DNA of 64,000 nt, taken from assembly GCA_002427815.1 (NCBI GenBank), contig DIZF01000016.1, forward strand, positions 16,135 through 80,134, given 5' to 3'. The translations under genes and the position numbers were made by a program. Positions 35,038 to 44,550 of this stretch are shown piece by piece; position 1 is the first letter of the stretch, and each line of letters starts with the position of its first letter. Origin of the DNA: Ramlibacter tataouinensis. Its GTDB lineage: Bacteria > Pseudomonadota > Gammaproteobacteria > Burkholderiales > Burkholderiaceae_C. The notes beneath the pieces are model-generated. The model ran no database searches. It had not been told where the DNA came from and worked only from the letters and a program-made list of their open reading frames with translations.

Positions 35038-35901
35038 TCAATACACCGGAGCCATTCCGGCGGGACGGGTCTTGAAGCGCTTGTGCACCCAGTAATACTG
35101 CTCGGGCATGCTGTCGATGTAGCCCTGCAAGCGCTGGTTCATCAGCACCGTGTCGCCAACAGGATCGTTGGACGGGAAGTCGCGCCACGCGGGCAGGATC
35201 CGCACTTCGTAGCCATCGCGCGTCAGGCGCGTGATCACCGGCACCACCTTGGCGCGGCCCAGCCTGGCAAACCGCGACAGCGAAGGAACAGTGGCAGCCG
35301 GGACGCCATAGAAGGGCACGAAGATCGATTCCTCGGGCCCGAAGTTCATGTCGGGCAGCAGGTAAAGCGGCGCGCCGCCGCGCAACGATGCGACGATCTC
35401 CTTCACGCCGTCCGCGCGCCCGAACGGGCGCCCCGAACGGAAGCGCTGCCGGCCCGACAGGATCCACGCGTCCAGCACCTTGTTGGACTGGCCGGTGTAG
35501 ATGCCCGTGAAGTTGCGCTGCACCTGCTGCGTCAACGCAGTCCAGCCGGCGTCCATCCCGACGAAATGGGGCACGAAGAGCACTGTGGGTTGCGAGCCGT
35601 CCAGTTCGCCGACGGCCCCGGTCAGCTGGAGCCGCTGTCGAATCAGGTCGGGCTTGCCATGCCAGAGCCAGCTGCGATCGAGCCAGGACTGGGCGATGTG
35701 AACAAAGATGCGCGGCGCGAGCGCCCGGCGCTGGCGCGGCGTCCACTGCGGAAAACACAAGGCAAGATTGGTCTGCGCCACATGGCGTCGCGGCACGATC
35801 ACCATGTACAGGAACCAGCCCAGCACCCACCCCAGTGCACGGATCCAGGCCAGCGGCAGGTGCGCCAGCAGCCGCATGAAAAGAATGCCGAGCCGGCTCA
35901 T
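35038..35901 (-). CDS. LpxL/HtrB-family lipid A late acyltransferase (second of a tandem pair)
   Basis: Inner-membrane acyltransferase of the LpxL/LpxM family, expected to add a secondary acyl chain to Kdo2-lipid A. The 287 residues have an N-terminal hydrophobic anchor (about 8-36) and the catalytic HxxxxD motif in HFVGMDAGW (about 112-117), followed by GRPFGRADGVKEIVASLRGG and LLPDMNFGPEESIFVPFYG. The start overlaps the stop of the other acyltransferase by ATGA. Which position it acylates cannot be told. Confidence 0.88.
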   Translation of the reverse strand: MSRLGILFMRLLAHLPLAWIRALGWVLGWFLYMVIVPRRHVAQTNLALCFPQWTPRQRRALAPRIFVHIAQSWLDRSWLWHGKPDLIRQRLQLTGAVGELDGSQPTVLFVPHFVGMDAGWTALTQQVQRNFTGIYTGQSNKVLDAWILSGRQRFRSGRPFGRADGVKEIVASLRGGAPLYLLPDMNFGPEESIFVPFYGVPAATVPSLSRFARLGRAKVVPVITRLTRDGYEVRILPAWRDFPSNDPVGDTVLMNQRLQGYIDSMPEQYYWVHKRFKTRPAGMAPVY

Positions 35902-36722
35902 GGCGTCCGGCTTTCAGCGGGCGTCTTGTAACGCGCGTAGCCCCACAGGTACTGCTGCGGGCACTCCCGGATGAGACGTTCGATCTGGGCATTGACCTGC
36001 GCCGCCGCCGCTGCGGTTTCCCTCGCAAGCTCGCCGGGCCAGGGGCGCAACCGGATCCGATAGCCTCGGCCCCAGGGCAGGCGCTCGCCCCATGCCAGCA
36101 GCACCGTGGCGCCGGTCTGCTGCGCCAGTCGTGCCGAAAGAGTCATGGTGTAGGCCGCACGGCCGAAGAAAGGCCCCCACACCCCAAGGCCCTGCGGCGG
36201 TACCTGATCGGGCAACAGGCCCACCGCCTCCCCCGCCTTGAGCGCCTTGAGCATTTGCTTCACGCCCGCCAGCGTCGTAGGGGCCGTCGCCAGCCGACTG
36301 CGCATGCGCGAGCTGTCGACCAGGCCGCGCAGCCATGCCTTGCGCGCCGGCCGGTAAAGCACGGTGATGGGTCCGAAACGCGCCGCATAGCCCTGGGCCG
36401 TCACTTCGAAACAGCCCAGGTGCGGCGTGAGGAAGACGATGCCCCGACCGCGGGCCAGCGCCGCGGTGATCAACTCGTCCCCGTCCCACTGGAGCGGAAC
36501 CGGACGGCCGAACCAGAGCCGGGGCAGCTCGGCCAGGAGCTTCCCGGCCTCGGCCACGGCCGCGTGAATCTGCACCAGCGTGTATCCCGCCTGCCTGGCA
36601 TTGTCCAGAAAGCGCCGGCGATAGGTGCCGGAGGCGAGGAAAGACACCCAGCCCAGGGCTGCGCCCACCGCGTGCAGGAGCGGCAACGGCAACAGCGCAA
36701 GCGCGCGGAAAAGTGTCGTCAC
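35898..36722 (-). CDS. LpxL/HtrB-family lipid A late acyltransferase (first of a tandem pair)
   Basis: Paralogue of the downstream gene, 274 residues. It has an N-terminal hydrophobic segment, then HLGCFEVTAQGYA with HxxxxE in place of HxxxxD (both occur in the family), RMRSRLATAPT, and LLPDQVPPQGLGVWGPFFG. The tandem pair probably supplies two secondary acylations of lipid A. It is divergent from metK, whose leader begins 18 bp from its start, so the two promoters must be interleaved. Confidence 0.88.
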   Translation of the reverse strand: MTTLFRALALLPLPLLHAVGAALGWVSFLASGTYRRRFLDNARQAGYTLVQIHAAVAEAGKLLAELPRLWFGRPVPLQWDGDELITAALARGRGIVFLTPHLGCFEVTAQGYAARFGPITVLYRPARKAWLRGLVDSSRMRSRLATAPTTLAGVKQMLKALKAGEAVGLLPDQVPPQGLGVWGPFFGRAAYTMTLSARLAQQTGATVLLAWGERLPWGRGYRIRLRPWPGELARETAAAAAQVNAQIERLIRECPQQYLWGYARYKTPAESRTP

Positions 36723-36728
36723 AAGCGG

Positions 36729-36734
36729 TAGAAT
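36729..36734 (+). promoter_or_regulatory. Candidate -10 box of metK
   Basis: TAGAAT (5/6 to consensus) lies 6 bp before the first base of the putative aptamer at 36741, so transcription would begin essentially at the first pairing stem. No good -35 box is seen at the expected spacing. Confidence 0.45.
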
Positions 36735-36740
36735 GTCCTC

Positions 36741-36797
36741 GTCGCTGAGTTATGAACTACTTGCAGGGCGACATTAAATGATTCTGCTAAAGCGTTC
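36741..36797 (+). promoter_or_regulatory. Putative SAM-II riboswitch (SAM_alpha-like) upstream of metK
   Basis: The leader fits the SAM-II aptamer plan. Stem P1 is GTCGC (36741-36745) with GCGAC (36768-36772). Its loop begins TGAGTTATGAAC and ends TTGCAGG, like the CUGA...UUGCA core of SAM-II. The joining tail ATTAAATGATTCTGCTAAAGC contains the conserved AUnAAAU and GCUAAA elements. A pseudoknot is possible between GAAC (36754-36757) in the loop and GTTC (36794-36797) in the tail. Position just ahead of metK, whose product makes S-adenosylmethionine, agrees with feedback control. Recognition is from memory of the consensus, not a covariance search. Confidence 0.72.
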
Positions 36798-36810
36798 GCC
36801 CCAAGCTCCA

Positions 36811-36835
36811 GCTACAAGGCAACGCGCCTTGTAGC
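36811..36835 (+). promoter_or_regulatory. Perfect 10-bp hairpin between the metK aptamer and its ribosome-binding site
   Basis: GCTACAAGGC (36811-36820) pairs exactly with GCCTTGTAGC (36826-36835) around a 5-base loop AACGC. There is no T-run after it, so it is not a standard terminator; the AAGGAG ribosome-binding site (36842-36847) starts 6 bases later. It may act in expression control downstream of the aptamer. Confidence 0.6.
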
Positions 36836-36856
36836 AACCTTAAGGAGTTTATTCAA

Positions 36857-38041
<1,185 letters not shown>

Positions 38042-38132
38042 GCCGCGCAACGGGCTGTGCGGCTCGGGGGATCGCTCATATCGCGTAGCGATGTGATGCG
38101 ATCACCACAAGGCATCTGCGCTGCGGGCAGCG

Positions 38133-38155
38133 GCGCGGGCTGAAGTAACCCGCGC
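38133..38155. terminator. GC hairpin between convergent metK and the START-like gene
   Basis: GCGCGGG (38133-38139) pairs with CCCGCGC (38149-38155) around a 9-base loop. It lies between two converging genes and touches the stop of the minus-strand gene. There is no T-tract on either strand, so its role as a terminator is only suggested by position. A second 6-bp inverted pair, ATCGCT and AGCGAT, lies at 38070-38091. Confidence 0.3.
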
Positions 38156-39069
38156 TACGGCAACTTCGCCTGCTGCCGTGCGTACTCGCCCCGCTTCATC
38201 GCCAGATAGGTGCCGCGGTCCATCTCGTGCAGCTGGCGCGGATAGCGTTCGCTCGCGTTGAACCAGGTCCCGATTCGCTCTTCCAGCTGCCGGTCCGCCG
38301 GCACGCCGAGCGAAGCCAGGTGGGCGTCGATGGCCAGGTAGTAGCGCATCGCGGTCCGTTCAATCGCGCCGCGCACGCCCCCTATGTAGATGAGCTGGCC
38401 GTTGCCGTCCCGTCCGGTGACGGTGAACCCGACCTTGTCCGCGCCCACGGTGGCGAGGTACGCCTGCATCGCCAGGCGACCCACGATGCCATAGCCATAG
38501 GAATAGCTCAGATGCATGAAGGTCCGCCTGGCATCCAGCGGCACTGCCGAGACCGTGATGCGGTAGTCGCGCGTGCCCAGCGGCCCGGTGGCGGCGTTGA
38601 GACGGCTCTCGTAATACTCCGGCGTTGCGGCCACCGGCCGCAGGACGACTTCGAGCCGGTACGCGTCCTGCAGCGGCTGGTCAAACTTGCGGCCGATCCA
38701 CACCAACAGCCTGGCGGCGGCGCCGTTGGCTTCAACCGCATGGCAGTACTTGGTGTTGAAGGGCAGGATCAGGATGTCGCACCAGTCGCCGGGATCCGTC
38801 AAGGCGTTGCTGACGACACTGAACGGATGGTCCAGCACCGCGTAGACATCGCCGTTGAGCGTGTCCCCGGATTCGGATGAATCGATGTGCAGGGCGCGCT
38901 GGAAATTGTTGCTGCGCAGCTGTTCGCGCAGTTCATCGTGTTTGGCAAGCAGCGCCTCAGGGCTCGCGAAAGCATAAGCACCCAGCGAGAGGCAACACGC
39001 CAGGCAGGCCAGCCCCAGCTTCAGCAGCAGCGCCCTCGCGGGCGCCAGCGGGCCGTAATGTCGTTTCAT
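38155..39069 (-). CDS. Exported START/SRPBCC-like protein
   Basis: Hypothetical protein of 304 residues. The start at 39069 has AGGAAAG about 6 bases upstream and gives a signal peptide (hydrophobic LLLKLGLACLACCLSLGAYA, cleavage near FAS). The mature part, with GDVYAVLDHPFSVVSNALTDPGDWCDILILPFN and RDYRITVSAVPLDARRTFMHLSYSYGYG segments, reads like a START/SRPBCC lipid-binding fold in which a helix-grip cavity would hold a hydrophobic ligand. Periplasmic location and ligand binding are inference. Convergent with metK. Confidence 0.7.
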   Translation of the reverse strand: MKRHYGPLAPARALLLKLGLACLACCLSLGAYAFASPEALLAKHDELREQLRSNNFQRALHIDSSESGDTLNGDVYAVLDHPFSVVSNALTDPGDWCDILILPFNTKYCHAVEANGAAARLLVWIGRKFDQPLQDAYRLEVVLRPVAATPEYYESRLNAATGPLGTRDYRITVSAVPLDARRTFMHLSYSYGYGIVGRLAMQAYLATVGADKVGFTVTGRDGNGQLIYIGGVRGAIERTAMRYYLAIDAHLASLGVPADRQLEERIGTWFNASERYPRQLHEMDRGTYLAMKRGEYARQQAKLP

Positions 39070-39245
39070 GCGTGCTTTCCTGGGTGGATCGGGCGGCTTG
39101 CTCACCGTCGGGCCAGCTTGCGGCCGCGCCTTCAACGCCGCTGTAGGACAACGCGGCGATCCCCTGTGATCCGTGCCATCATTCCTTTCCGGTTCCCACG
39201 GCACAAAGGCGACTTTTCCTACGCCGATGCAACAGGGCTATTCTT

Positions 39246-41843
39246 ATGCTTGAAGCAGAAAGGCTGCAGGCCATGGACGAGCGTTCCAACGCCCTCAAGA
39301 GCTATCGCGACAAGCGCAATTTCGACGTCACGCCGGAGCCGGCGGAAGGCGGCGTGGCCAATGAAGCGGAGCGCGCCTTCGTCATCCAGAAACACTGGGC
39401 GACACGACTGCACTACGATTTCAGGCTGGAACTCGAAGGCACCATGAAGAGCTGGGCGGTGCCCAAAGGCCCGAGCCTCGACCCGGCCGACAAGCGCATG
39501 GCGGTGCACGTCGAGGACCATCCGCTTTCCTATAACAGCTTCGAGGGGACGATTCCCCCCAAGCAGTACGGCGCCGGCAAGGTCATCGTCTGGGACAAGG
39601 GCGTGTGGCTGCCGCTGGAGGACCCGCACAAGGGCTATCGCGCCGGCAAGCTCAAGTTCGAATTGCGGGGCCACAAGCTGCTGGGCCGCTGGACCCTGGT
39701 GCGCATGAAGGGTCGCGCAAACGACAGGCAGGAGCCCTGGCTGCTGATCAAGGAAAACGACGAGCACGCCCGTCCCGCGTCCGGCTACAGCGTGGTCGAT
39801 GCACGGCCGGAAAGTGTGAAGGCGCTGGCCGACCGGCCGGCCGCGCGAGCGCAACCCGCAGCAAAGCGCGGCGATCCAGCGCCCGCCCCGGCGTCCGGCC
39901 CTCCCGCAGGCGCACGGAAGGCGGCGCTGCCCGAGCAGCTGCTGCCCCAGCTGGCGACCCTGGTCGACCAGCTGCCGGGCGATCCGGAACAGTGGATTTT
40001 CGAGATCAAGTTCGACGGCTATCGCATACTGACGCGAGCCCAGGCCGGGCGCGTCCGGCTGTTCACCCGCAACGGCAACGACTGGAGCGCGAAGCTGCCC
40101 CACCTGGTGCAGGCGCTGGAAGGCATGGAACTGCCCGACGGCTGGTACGACGGCGAGATCATCATGCCGGGCGAGCGCGCCGCGGCGGATTTTCAGGCGC
40201 TGCAAGGCGCCTTCGACTCCTCGCGCACCGCTTCCATCGTCTATTACCTGTTCGACATTCCCTACTGCGCCGGTTACGACCTGCGCGAAGTGCCGCTGGT
40301 GGACCGGCGTGCGGTCTTGCAGCGCATCGTCGAGCGCAAGCCCCACGACAAGGTCCGGTTCAGCGCCGTCTTCGACGCACCGCCCGAGGAGGTGCTGTCG
40401 TCGGCATGCCGCCTGGGCCTGGAAGGCGTGATCGCCAAGCGCAGGAACTCGGCCTATGTGCCGCGGCGCTCGTCCGACTGGATCAAGCTCAAATGCGGAC
40501 AGCGGCAGGAGTTCGTCATCGGCGGCTACACCGATCCCAAGGGTTCGCGCACGGGAATCGGCTCCCTGCTGCTGGGCATCCACGACGACGATGGGTCATT
40601 GCGCTACGCGGGTAACGTGGGCACCGGCTTCAACGAACAGGCCTTGTGCGACCTGCGCGAAAGGCTCGACGCCCTGCATTCGGAGACCAGCCCCTTTGCC
40701 GCCGGCGCCGAAATTCCGAGGAAAGCGCATTGGGTCAAGCCCGCGCTGATCTGCGAGGTCTCATTTGGCGAATGGACACGCAGCGGGCGCGTCCGGCACT
40801 CGGTGTTCCGGGGCTTGCGCACGGACAAGCCGCCCGTGGCAATCACCCGGGAAACGCCGCGCCACGATACCCCGGTCGACAAGCCGGCCAAGGCCGCACG
40901 AGGGGCCCCGCCGGCCAAAGCGAATTCGCGAGCCACGGTGATCGAGGCCGTGCTGCCACCCACACTGCGCGTAAGCCATCCCGAGCGGGTGATCGACGCC
41001 GCCAGCGGGACCACCAAGATCGAGCTGGTGCGCTACTACGCGCTGGTCGGGCCCCTGATGATGAAACACCTGAAGGGCCGGCCGGTGGCGCTGGTGCGCG
41101 CCCCTTCGGGAATCGGCGGCGAGCTGTTCTTCCAGAAGCACGCCGACAGTTACCAGATGCCGGGAATCGTGCAGCTCGATCGGGCGCTGGACCCGGACCA
41201 CCCGCCGCTGCTGGAAGTGGCAACGGCCGAAGGCCTGCTGTCGGCGGCCCAGATGAACGTGATCGAGTTTCACACCTGGAACGCCTCGACGGCCGCAATC
41301 GGAAAGCCCGATCGCATGACATTCGACCTCGACCCCGGCGAAGGGGTGGAATGGCCGCAGATCCGGGAAGCGGCGCAACTGGTCCACAGCTTCCTGACCG
41401 AGGTGCAGCTCGCCGCCTTCCTCAAGACCAGCGGCGGCAAGGGGCTGCACGTGGTGGTGCCGCTCAAGCCCCAGTCGGGCTGGAACACCGTCAAGGACTT
41501 CTCGCAGGCGATCGTGCAGCACCTGGCGCGAACGCTGCCGCAGCGCTTCGTCGCCAAGAGCGGCAGCACCAACCGGGTGGGCCGGATCTTCATCGATTAC
41601 CTGCGCAACGATTTCGGTGCCACCACGGTCGCCGCCTGGTCCGCCCGCTCGCGGCCGGGGCTGGGCATTTCGGTGCCGGTGCGGTGGGACGAACTCGAGG
41701 ACCTGTCCGGAGGAGGTGCCCACTGGACGGTAGGCACGGTACAGACCCGGTTGGATCAGGGCAATGCGCCTTGGCAGGACTACCAGGCGAGCCGCAACGA
41801 GCTGGCCCCGGCTATGAAGGCGCTGGGCTTCCAGCGGCGTTGA
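39246..41843 (+). CDS. ligD: LigD, multidomain ATP-dependent DNA ligase of bacterial NHEJ
   Basis: Repairs DNA double-strand breaks together with Ku. The 865 residues hold three modules in the order phosphoesterase (about 20-180, with HWATRLHYDFRLELEG), ATP-dependent ligase (about 220-530, nucleophile Lys255 in FEIKFDGYR) and AEP polymerase (about 570-865, metal-binding D694-x-D696 in FDLDPGEG). A Pro/Ala-rich linker (about 195-225) separates the first two, another precedes the polymerase. An in-frame ATG at 39273 is an alternative start. No ku gene is present in the window although the two are often adjacent. Confidence 0.95.
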   Translation: MLEAERLQAMDERSNALKSYRDKRNFDVTPEPAEGGVANEAERAFVIQKHWATRLHYDFRLELEGTMKSWAVPKGPSLDPADKRMAVHVEDHPLSYNSFEGTIPPKQYGAGKVIVWDKGVWLPLEDPHKGYRAGKLKFELRGHKLLGRWTLVRMKGRANDRQEPWLLIKENDEHARPASGYSVVDARPESVKALADRPAARAQPAAKRGDPAPAPASGPPAGARKAALPEQLLPQLATLVDQLPGDPEQWIFEIKFDGYRILTRAQAGRVRLFTRNGNDWSAKLPHLVQALEGMELPDGWYDGEIIMPGERAAADFQALQGAFDSSRTASIVYYLFDIPYCAGYDLREVPLVDRRAVLQRIVERKPHDKVRFSAVFDAPPEEVLSSACRLGLEGVIAKRRNSAYVPRRSSDWIKLKCGQRQEFVIGGYTDPKGSRTGIGSLLLGIHDDDGSLRYAGNVGTGFNEQALCDLRERLDALHSETSPFAAGAEIPRKAHWVKPALICEVSFGEWTRSGRVRHSVFRGLRTDKPPVAITRETPRHDTPVDKPAKAARGAPPAKANSRATVIEAVLPPTLRVSHPERVIDAASGTTKIELVRYYALVGPLMMKHLKGRPVALVRAPSGIGGELFFQKHADSYQMPGIVQLDRALDPDHPPLLEVATAEGLLSAAQMNVIEFHTWNASTAAIGKPDRMTFDLDPGEGVEWPQIREAAQLVHSFLTEVQLAAFLKTSGGKGLHVVVPLKPQSGWNTVKDFSQAIVQHLARTLPQRFVAKSGSTNRVGRIFIDYLRNDFGATTVAAWSARSRPGLGISVPVRWDELEDLSGGGAHWTVGTVQTRLDQGNAPWQDYQASRNELAPAMKALGFQRR

Positions 41844-41857
41844 CAAGGAAGATGACC

Positions 41858-42616
41858 ATGCAGAAACAATGGCCGCAGACCCTGTGGATCGTGCGGCACG
41901 GGCAGAGCGCCGGCAATGTGGCGCGCGACGCGGCCGAAGCGGCCGGGCTGCCGGTCATCGACATCGCCGAGCGCGACATCGATACGCCGCTGTCCGATCT
42001 CGGCCAGCGTCAGGCAACCGCGCTGGGCCATTGGTTCGGCGAATTGCCGCCCGAGCGCCGGCCCGACGTCATCCTGTGCTCGCCCTATGTGCGGGCCCGG
42101 GAAACCGCCCGCCTGATGCTGGCAAGCGCGGGCATTCCCGAGGACGGCGTGCGACTGCGCGTGGACGAGCGCCTGCGGGAAAAGGAATTCGGCATCCTGG
42201 ACCGGCTCACCCACTTCGGTATCCGCCAGAAATACCCCGAGCTCGGTGACCAGCGCTCGCACGTGGGCAAGTTCTATTTCCGGCCACCCGGCGGCGAGAG
42301 CTGGTGCGACGTGATCCTGCGCCTGCGCAGCCTGCTGGAGATGCTGACGCGCGAACATGGCGGGCAACGCGTGCTGGTCGTCGGCCACCAGGTCATCGTG
42401 AACTGCATGCGCTACCTGATCGAATGCCTCGACGAGGCGCAAATCCTGGCGATCGACCGGCGCGGCGACGTGCCCAACTGCGGTGTCACCTCCTACGAGT
42501 ACGACCCGGGTCGCGACGCCCTGGTGCCCGATCTCGTGAATTTCGCTGCGCCGCTGCGCCAGGCAGGCGCACCGGTGACGGTGGAGCCCGATGCGCTGGC
42601 CGCGCCGAAACCCTGA
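41858..42616 (+). CDS. Histidine phosphatase family protein (phosphoglycerate-mutase-like)
   Basis: Cytoplasmic phosphohydrolase of the histidine phosphatase superfamily, 252 residues. The catalytic motif WIVRHGQSAGN is near the N-terminus (phospho-His), with CSPYVRARETARL (Arg pair), the general acid region RLREKEFGILD and the second His in VLVVGHQVIVNCMRYL. The ATG at 41858 is preferred over 41852 because AAGGAAG sits 6 bases before it but directly abuts the earlier one. It follows ligD after 14 bp and is likely co-transcribed. Substrate unknown. Confidence 0.88.
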   Translation: MQKQWPQTLWIVRHGQSAGNVARDAAEAAGLPVIDIAERDIDTPLSDLGQRQATALGHWFGELPPERRPDVILCSPYVRARETARLMLASAGIPEDGVRLRVDERLREKEFGILDRLTHFGIRQKYPELGDQRSHVGKFYFRPPGGESWCDVILRLRSLLEMLTREHGGQRVLVVGHQVIVNCMRYLIECLDEAQILAIDRRGDVPNCGVTSYEYDPGRDALVPDLVNFAAPLRQAGAPVTVEPDALAAPKP

Positions 42617-42680
42617 GGCCACGATGCGGCGGCGCGGTGGCAGGCTCTGGTTGCGCTGAAGGGCGCGAGCACGCGACGGC

Positions 42681-43382
42681 TCAGGCGTTCGCGGACGAGG
42701 CCCAGGGAATGGACAGCTGCAGGCGCTGGTTGCCCGCGCGCGTCACCTGGACCGACTCGGCCGCGGCCAGGGCCTGCACATCGGCCCAGTCCAGACGCCG
42801 ATAGGCCAGCCCGCCGGTGAAGGTCGGCTCGCCCTCGGTAGGCCGTAGCGTCAGCGTCAACGTCAGTCCCGCCTCCCCTGCCTCGGCAGAGAGCACGAGC
42901 TCGGCCGGGGCCGACGTCTGGTCCGTCGCGTGAATCAGCAGCGCCGTGAGCACGTTGCGCAAAGGGGAACGGCGAACCTGACGGGGCACGACCCCGACCT
43001 CGTTGCGCATGGCATAGCCGCGAAAGGTCAGGCTGGTGGCCACCAGACTCAGGCATTCCCGCACCCCTGCCTCGGCGGTGGTCAGCACCTCCTCATCGGG
43101 CGCAAGCCAGGTAACGACGTCCAGGCACGAGTTGAGGGCCGCCTTGGCGAAGCCATTGATCTTGTGCGCGCTGTCTTGCACTTCGGCCAGGTTCGGCGCC
43201 GGCGCCTTGAGGCGCCGGTCCATGACCTCGTAGATCATGCCGATGGGTTGCAGGTTGACCACGAGGTGGTGGCGCATCGAAGGCGCCAGGCGCCGAAGGA
43301 GGGCATAGCGCGCCGCCTCCGCCAGGCGCGCGTCCGGCACCCCGGCCGGGGGTGGTTGCATTGGACTCTCGTTCGAGATCAT
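42681..43382 (-). CDS. Stand-alone, degenerate histidine-kinase-like protein
   Basis: Hypothetical soluble protein of 233 residues. Residues 25-60 (ALLRRLAPSMRHHLVVNLQP) look like the phospho-acceptor helix of a histidine kinase with an His-His pair at 38-39, and the region 150-225 (LRNVLTALLIHAT, then a beta-rich segment ending LQLSIPW) resembles a worn HATPase_c domain without the glycine-rich G boxes. There is no sensor or membrane region and no adjacent response regulator. It could be a phosphotransfer or anti-kinase protein, or simply inactive. Convergent with the histidine phosphatase gene. Confidence 0.55.
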   Translation of the reverse strand: MISNESPMQPPPAGVPDARLAEAARYALLRRLAPSMRHHLVVNLQPIGMIYEVMDRRLKAPAPNLAEVQDSAHKINGFAKAALNSCLDVVTWLAPDEEVLTTAEAGVRECLSLVATSLTFRGYAMRNEVGVVPRQVRRSPLRNVLTALLIHATDQTSAPAELVLSAEAGEAGLTLTLTLRPTEGEPTFTGGLAYRRLDWADVQALAAAESVQVTRAGNQRLQLSIPWASSANA

Positions 43383-43415
43383 CGTCTCAACAGTATTTCA
43401 CAGGCCCGGCGCTTG

Positions 43416-44504
43416 TCAAATTGTGTCCGTTACAGCCGAGTTATTTTCTCCACAAGCTTGTTCCGGGACAATCCAGCCGCCGGCGGGGAAACGCGCCATG
43501 AAAGAGGGCCAGACCTGCGGATTGACCAGCCTCGGCGGCTGCTCGCCGGCCAGCACCTGCAGAATCTGCTCGGCGGCGATCGTCGCCATGTTGCGTCTGG
43601 CCTCGTGCGTCACGCCCGCCGTGTGAAATGTCGCGAAGACCTTGTCCATCCTGAGCAGGGGATGGCCCAGCGGCGGCGGCTCCTGATCCCACACATCGAT
43701 GCCGGCACCGGCCAGATGCCCGGACTCCAGGGCCGCCACCAGCGCGGCTTCGTCGTGGATGCCACCGCGTGCCGTGGTGATGAAGATGGCGCCCTTTTTC
43801 ATCCGTGCGAAAGCGTTGGCGCCGAACATCTTCAATGTGCTTTTGTCGCGCGGGCAGTGCAAGGACACGAAATCGGCGCGCGCCAGCAATTCATCGAGCG
43901 TGACCGGGCTCGCCCCCCGCCGCTCGATCTCCCGGGCATCGACCAGCGGGTCAGTGGCCAGCACGCTCATGCCAAAGGCGCGCGCAATCGAAGCGACGCG
44001 GGTTCCGACATGGCCGATGCCCACCAGGCCGAGCGTCTTGCCCCGGATTTCATGCCCCATCACGTCCTCGCGAGTCAGGCCCTGTTCGCGGCGCAGCCGG
44101 CGGTCGCATTCGAGCATCCGGCGCGAAACGCCCAGCATCATCCCGAAGGTATGTTCGGCGACGGATGGAGCGTTCCCGCCGGCCTGGTTCACCACGGCAA
44201 CACCGGCCCGGGTGCAGGCCTCGACGTCGACGGTGTCGTAGCCCGCTCCGGTCGACGAAACGCACAGCAGGCCGGGGCAGCGCTGCAGCAACGAGGCATC
44301 GACGAACCATTGCCGCGGCAGTTCGTCCTTGGCTGCCGACACGTGGTAGACATGGGCGCTGGACAGCAGCGCCCATGCGGCATCGTCGGCCCCGCGCACC
44401 GGAAAAATGTCCAGCGCGATGCCGCGCCGCTGCTGAAACTGCTGGTCGAACACCGGGTCGATCCACAAGCTGGACCGCACCACTCTCAAGACGGGTGGGA
44501 TCAT
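43416..44504 (-). CDS. D-isomer-specific 2-hydroxyacid dehydrogenase
   Basis: NAD(P)-dependent reductase interconverting 2-oxo and 2-hydroxy acids, 362 residues. The Rossmann motif GLVGIGHVGTRVASIA is near 173-188, the catalytic Arg lies in TTARGG, the Glu in DVWDQEP and the His in TFHTAGVTHEA. The C-terminal 40 residues extend beyond the usual fold. It is the last gene of the catabolic cluster, 46 bp after the RraA-like gene, and could reduce the 2-oxoacid released by the aldolases. Confidence 0.88.
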   Translation of the reverse strand: MIPPVLRVVRSSLWIDPVFDQQFQQRRGIALDIFPVRGADDAAWALLSSAHVYHVSAAKDELPRQWFVDASLLQRCPGLLCVSSTGAGYDTVDVEACTRAGVAVVNQAGGNAPSVAEHTFGMMLGVSRRMLECDRRLRREQGLTREDVMGHEIRGKTLGLVGIGHVGTRVASIARAFGMSVLATDPLVDAREIERRGASPVTLDELLARADFVSLHCPRDKSTLKMFGANAFARMKKGAIFITTARGGIHDEAALVAALESGHLAGAGIDVWDQEPPPLGHPLLRMDKVFATFHTAGVTHEARRNMATIAAEQILQVLAGEQPPRLVNPQVWPSFMARFPAGGWIVPEQACGENNSAVTDTI

Positions 44505-44550
44505 GTGCCGGAAATGCAGAGGGGTTGCCGGAGGCTCGCCGGAGAAGCGC

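Noticed and set aside
36811..36835. Hairpin before metK as an intrinsic terminator
   Set aside because: No T-tract follows; the next bases are AACCTTAAGGAG, the ribosome-binding region.
40646..42616. 656-residue frame that seems to fuse a region of ligD to the histidine phosphatase
   Set aside because: The first 400 residues are Arg/Ala/Gly-rich out-of-frame ligD; the true phosphatase starts near 41858 with a ribosome-binding site.
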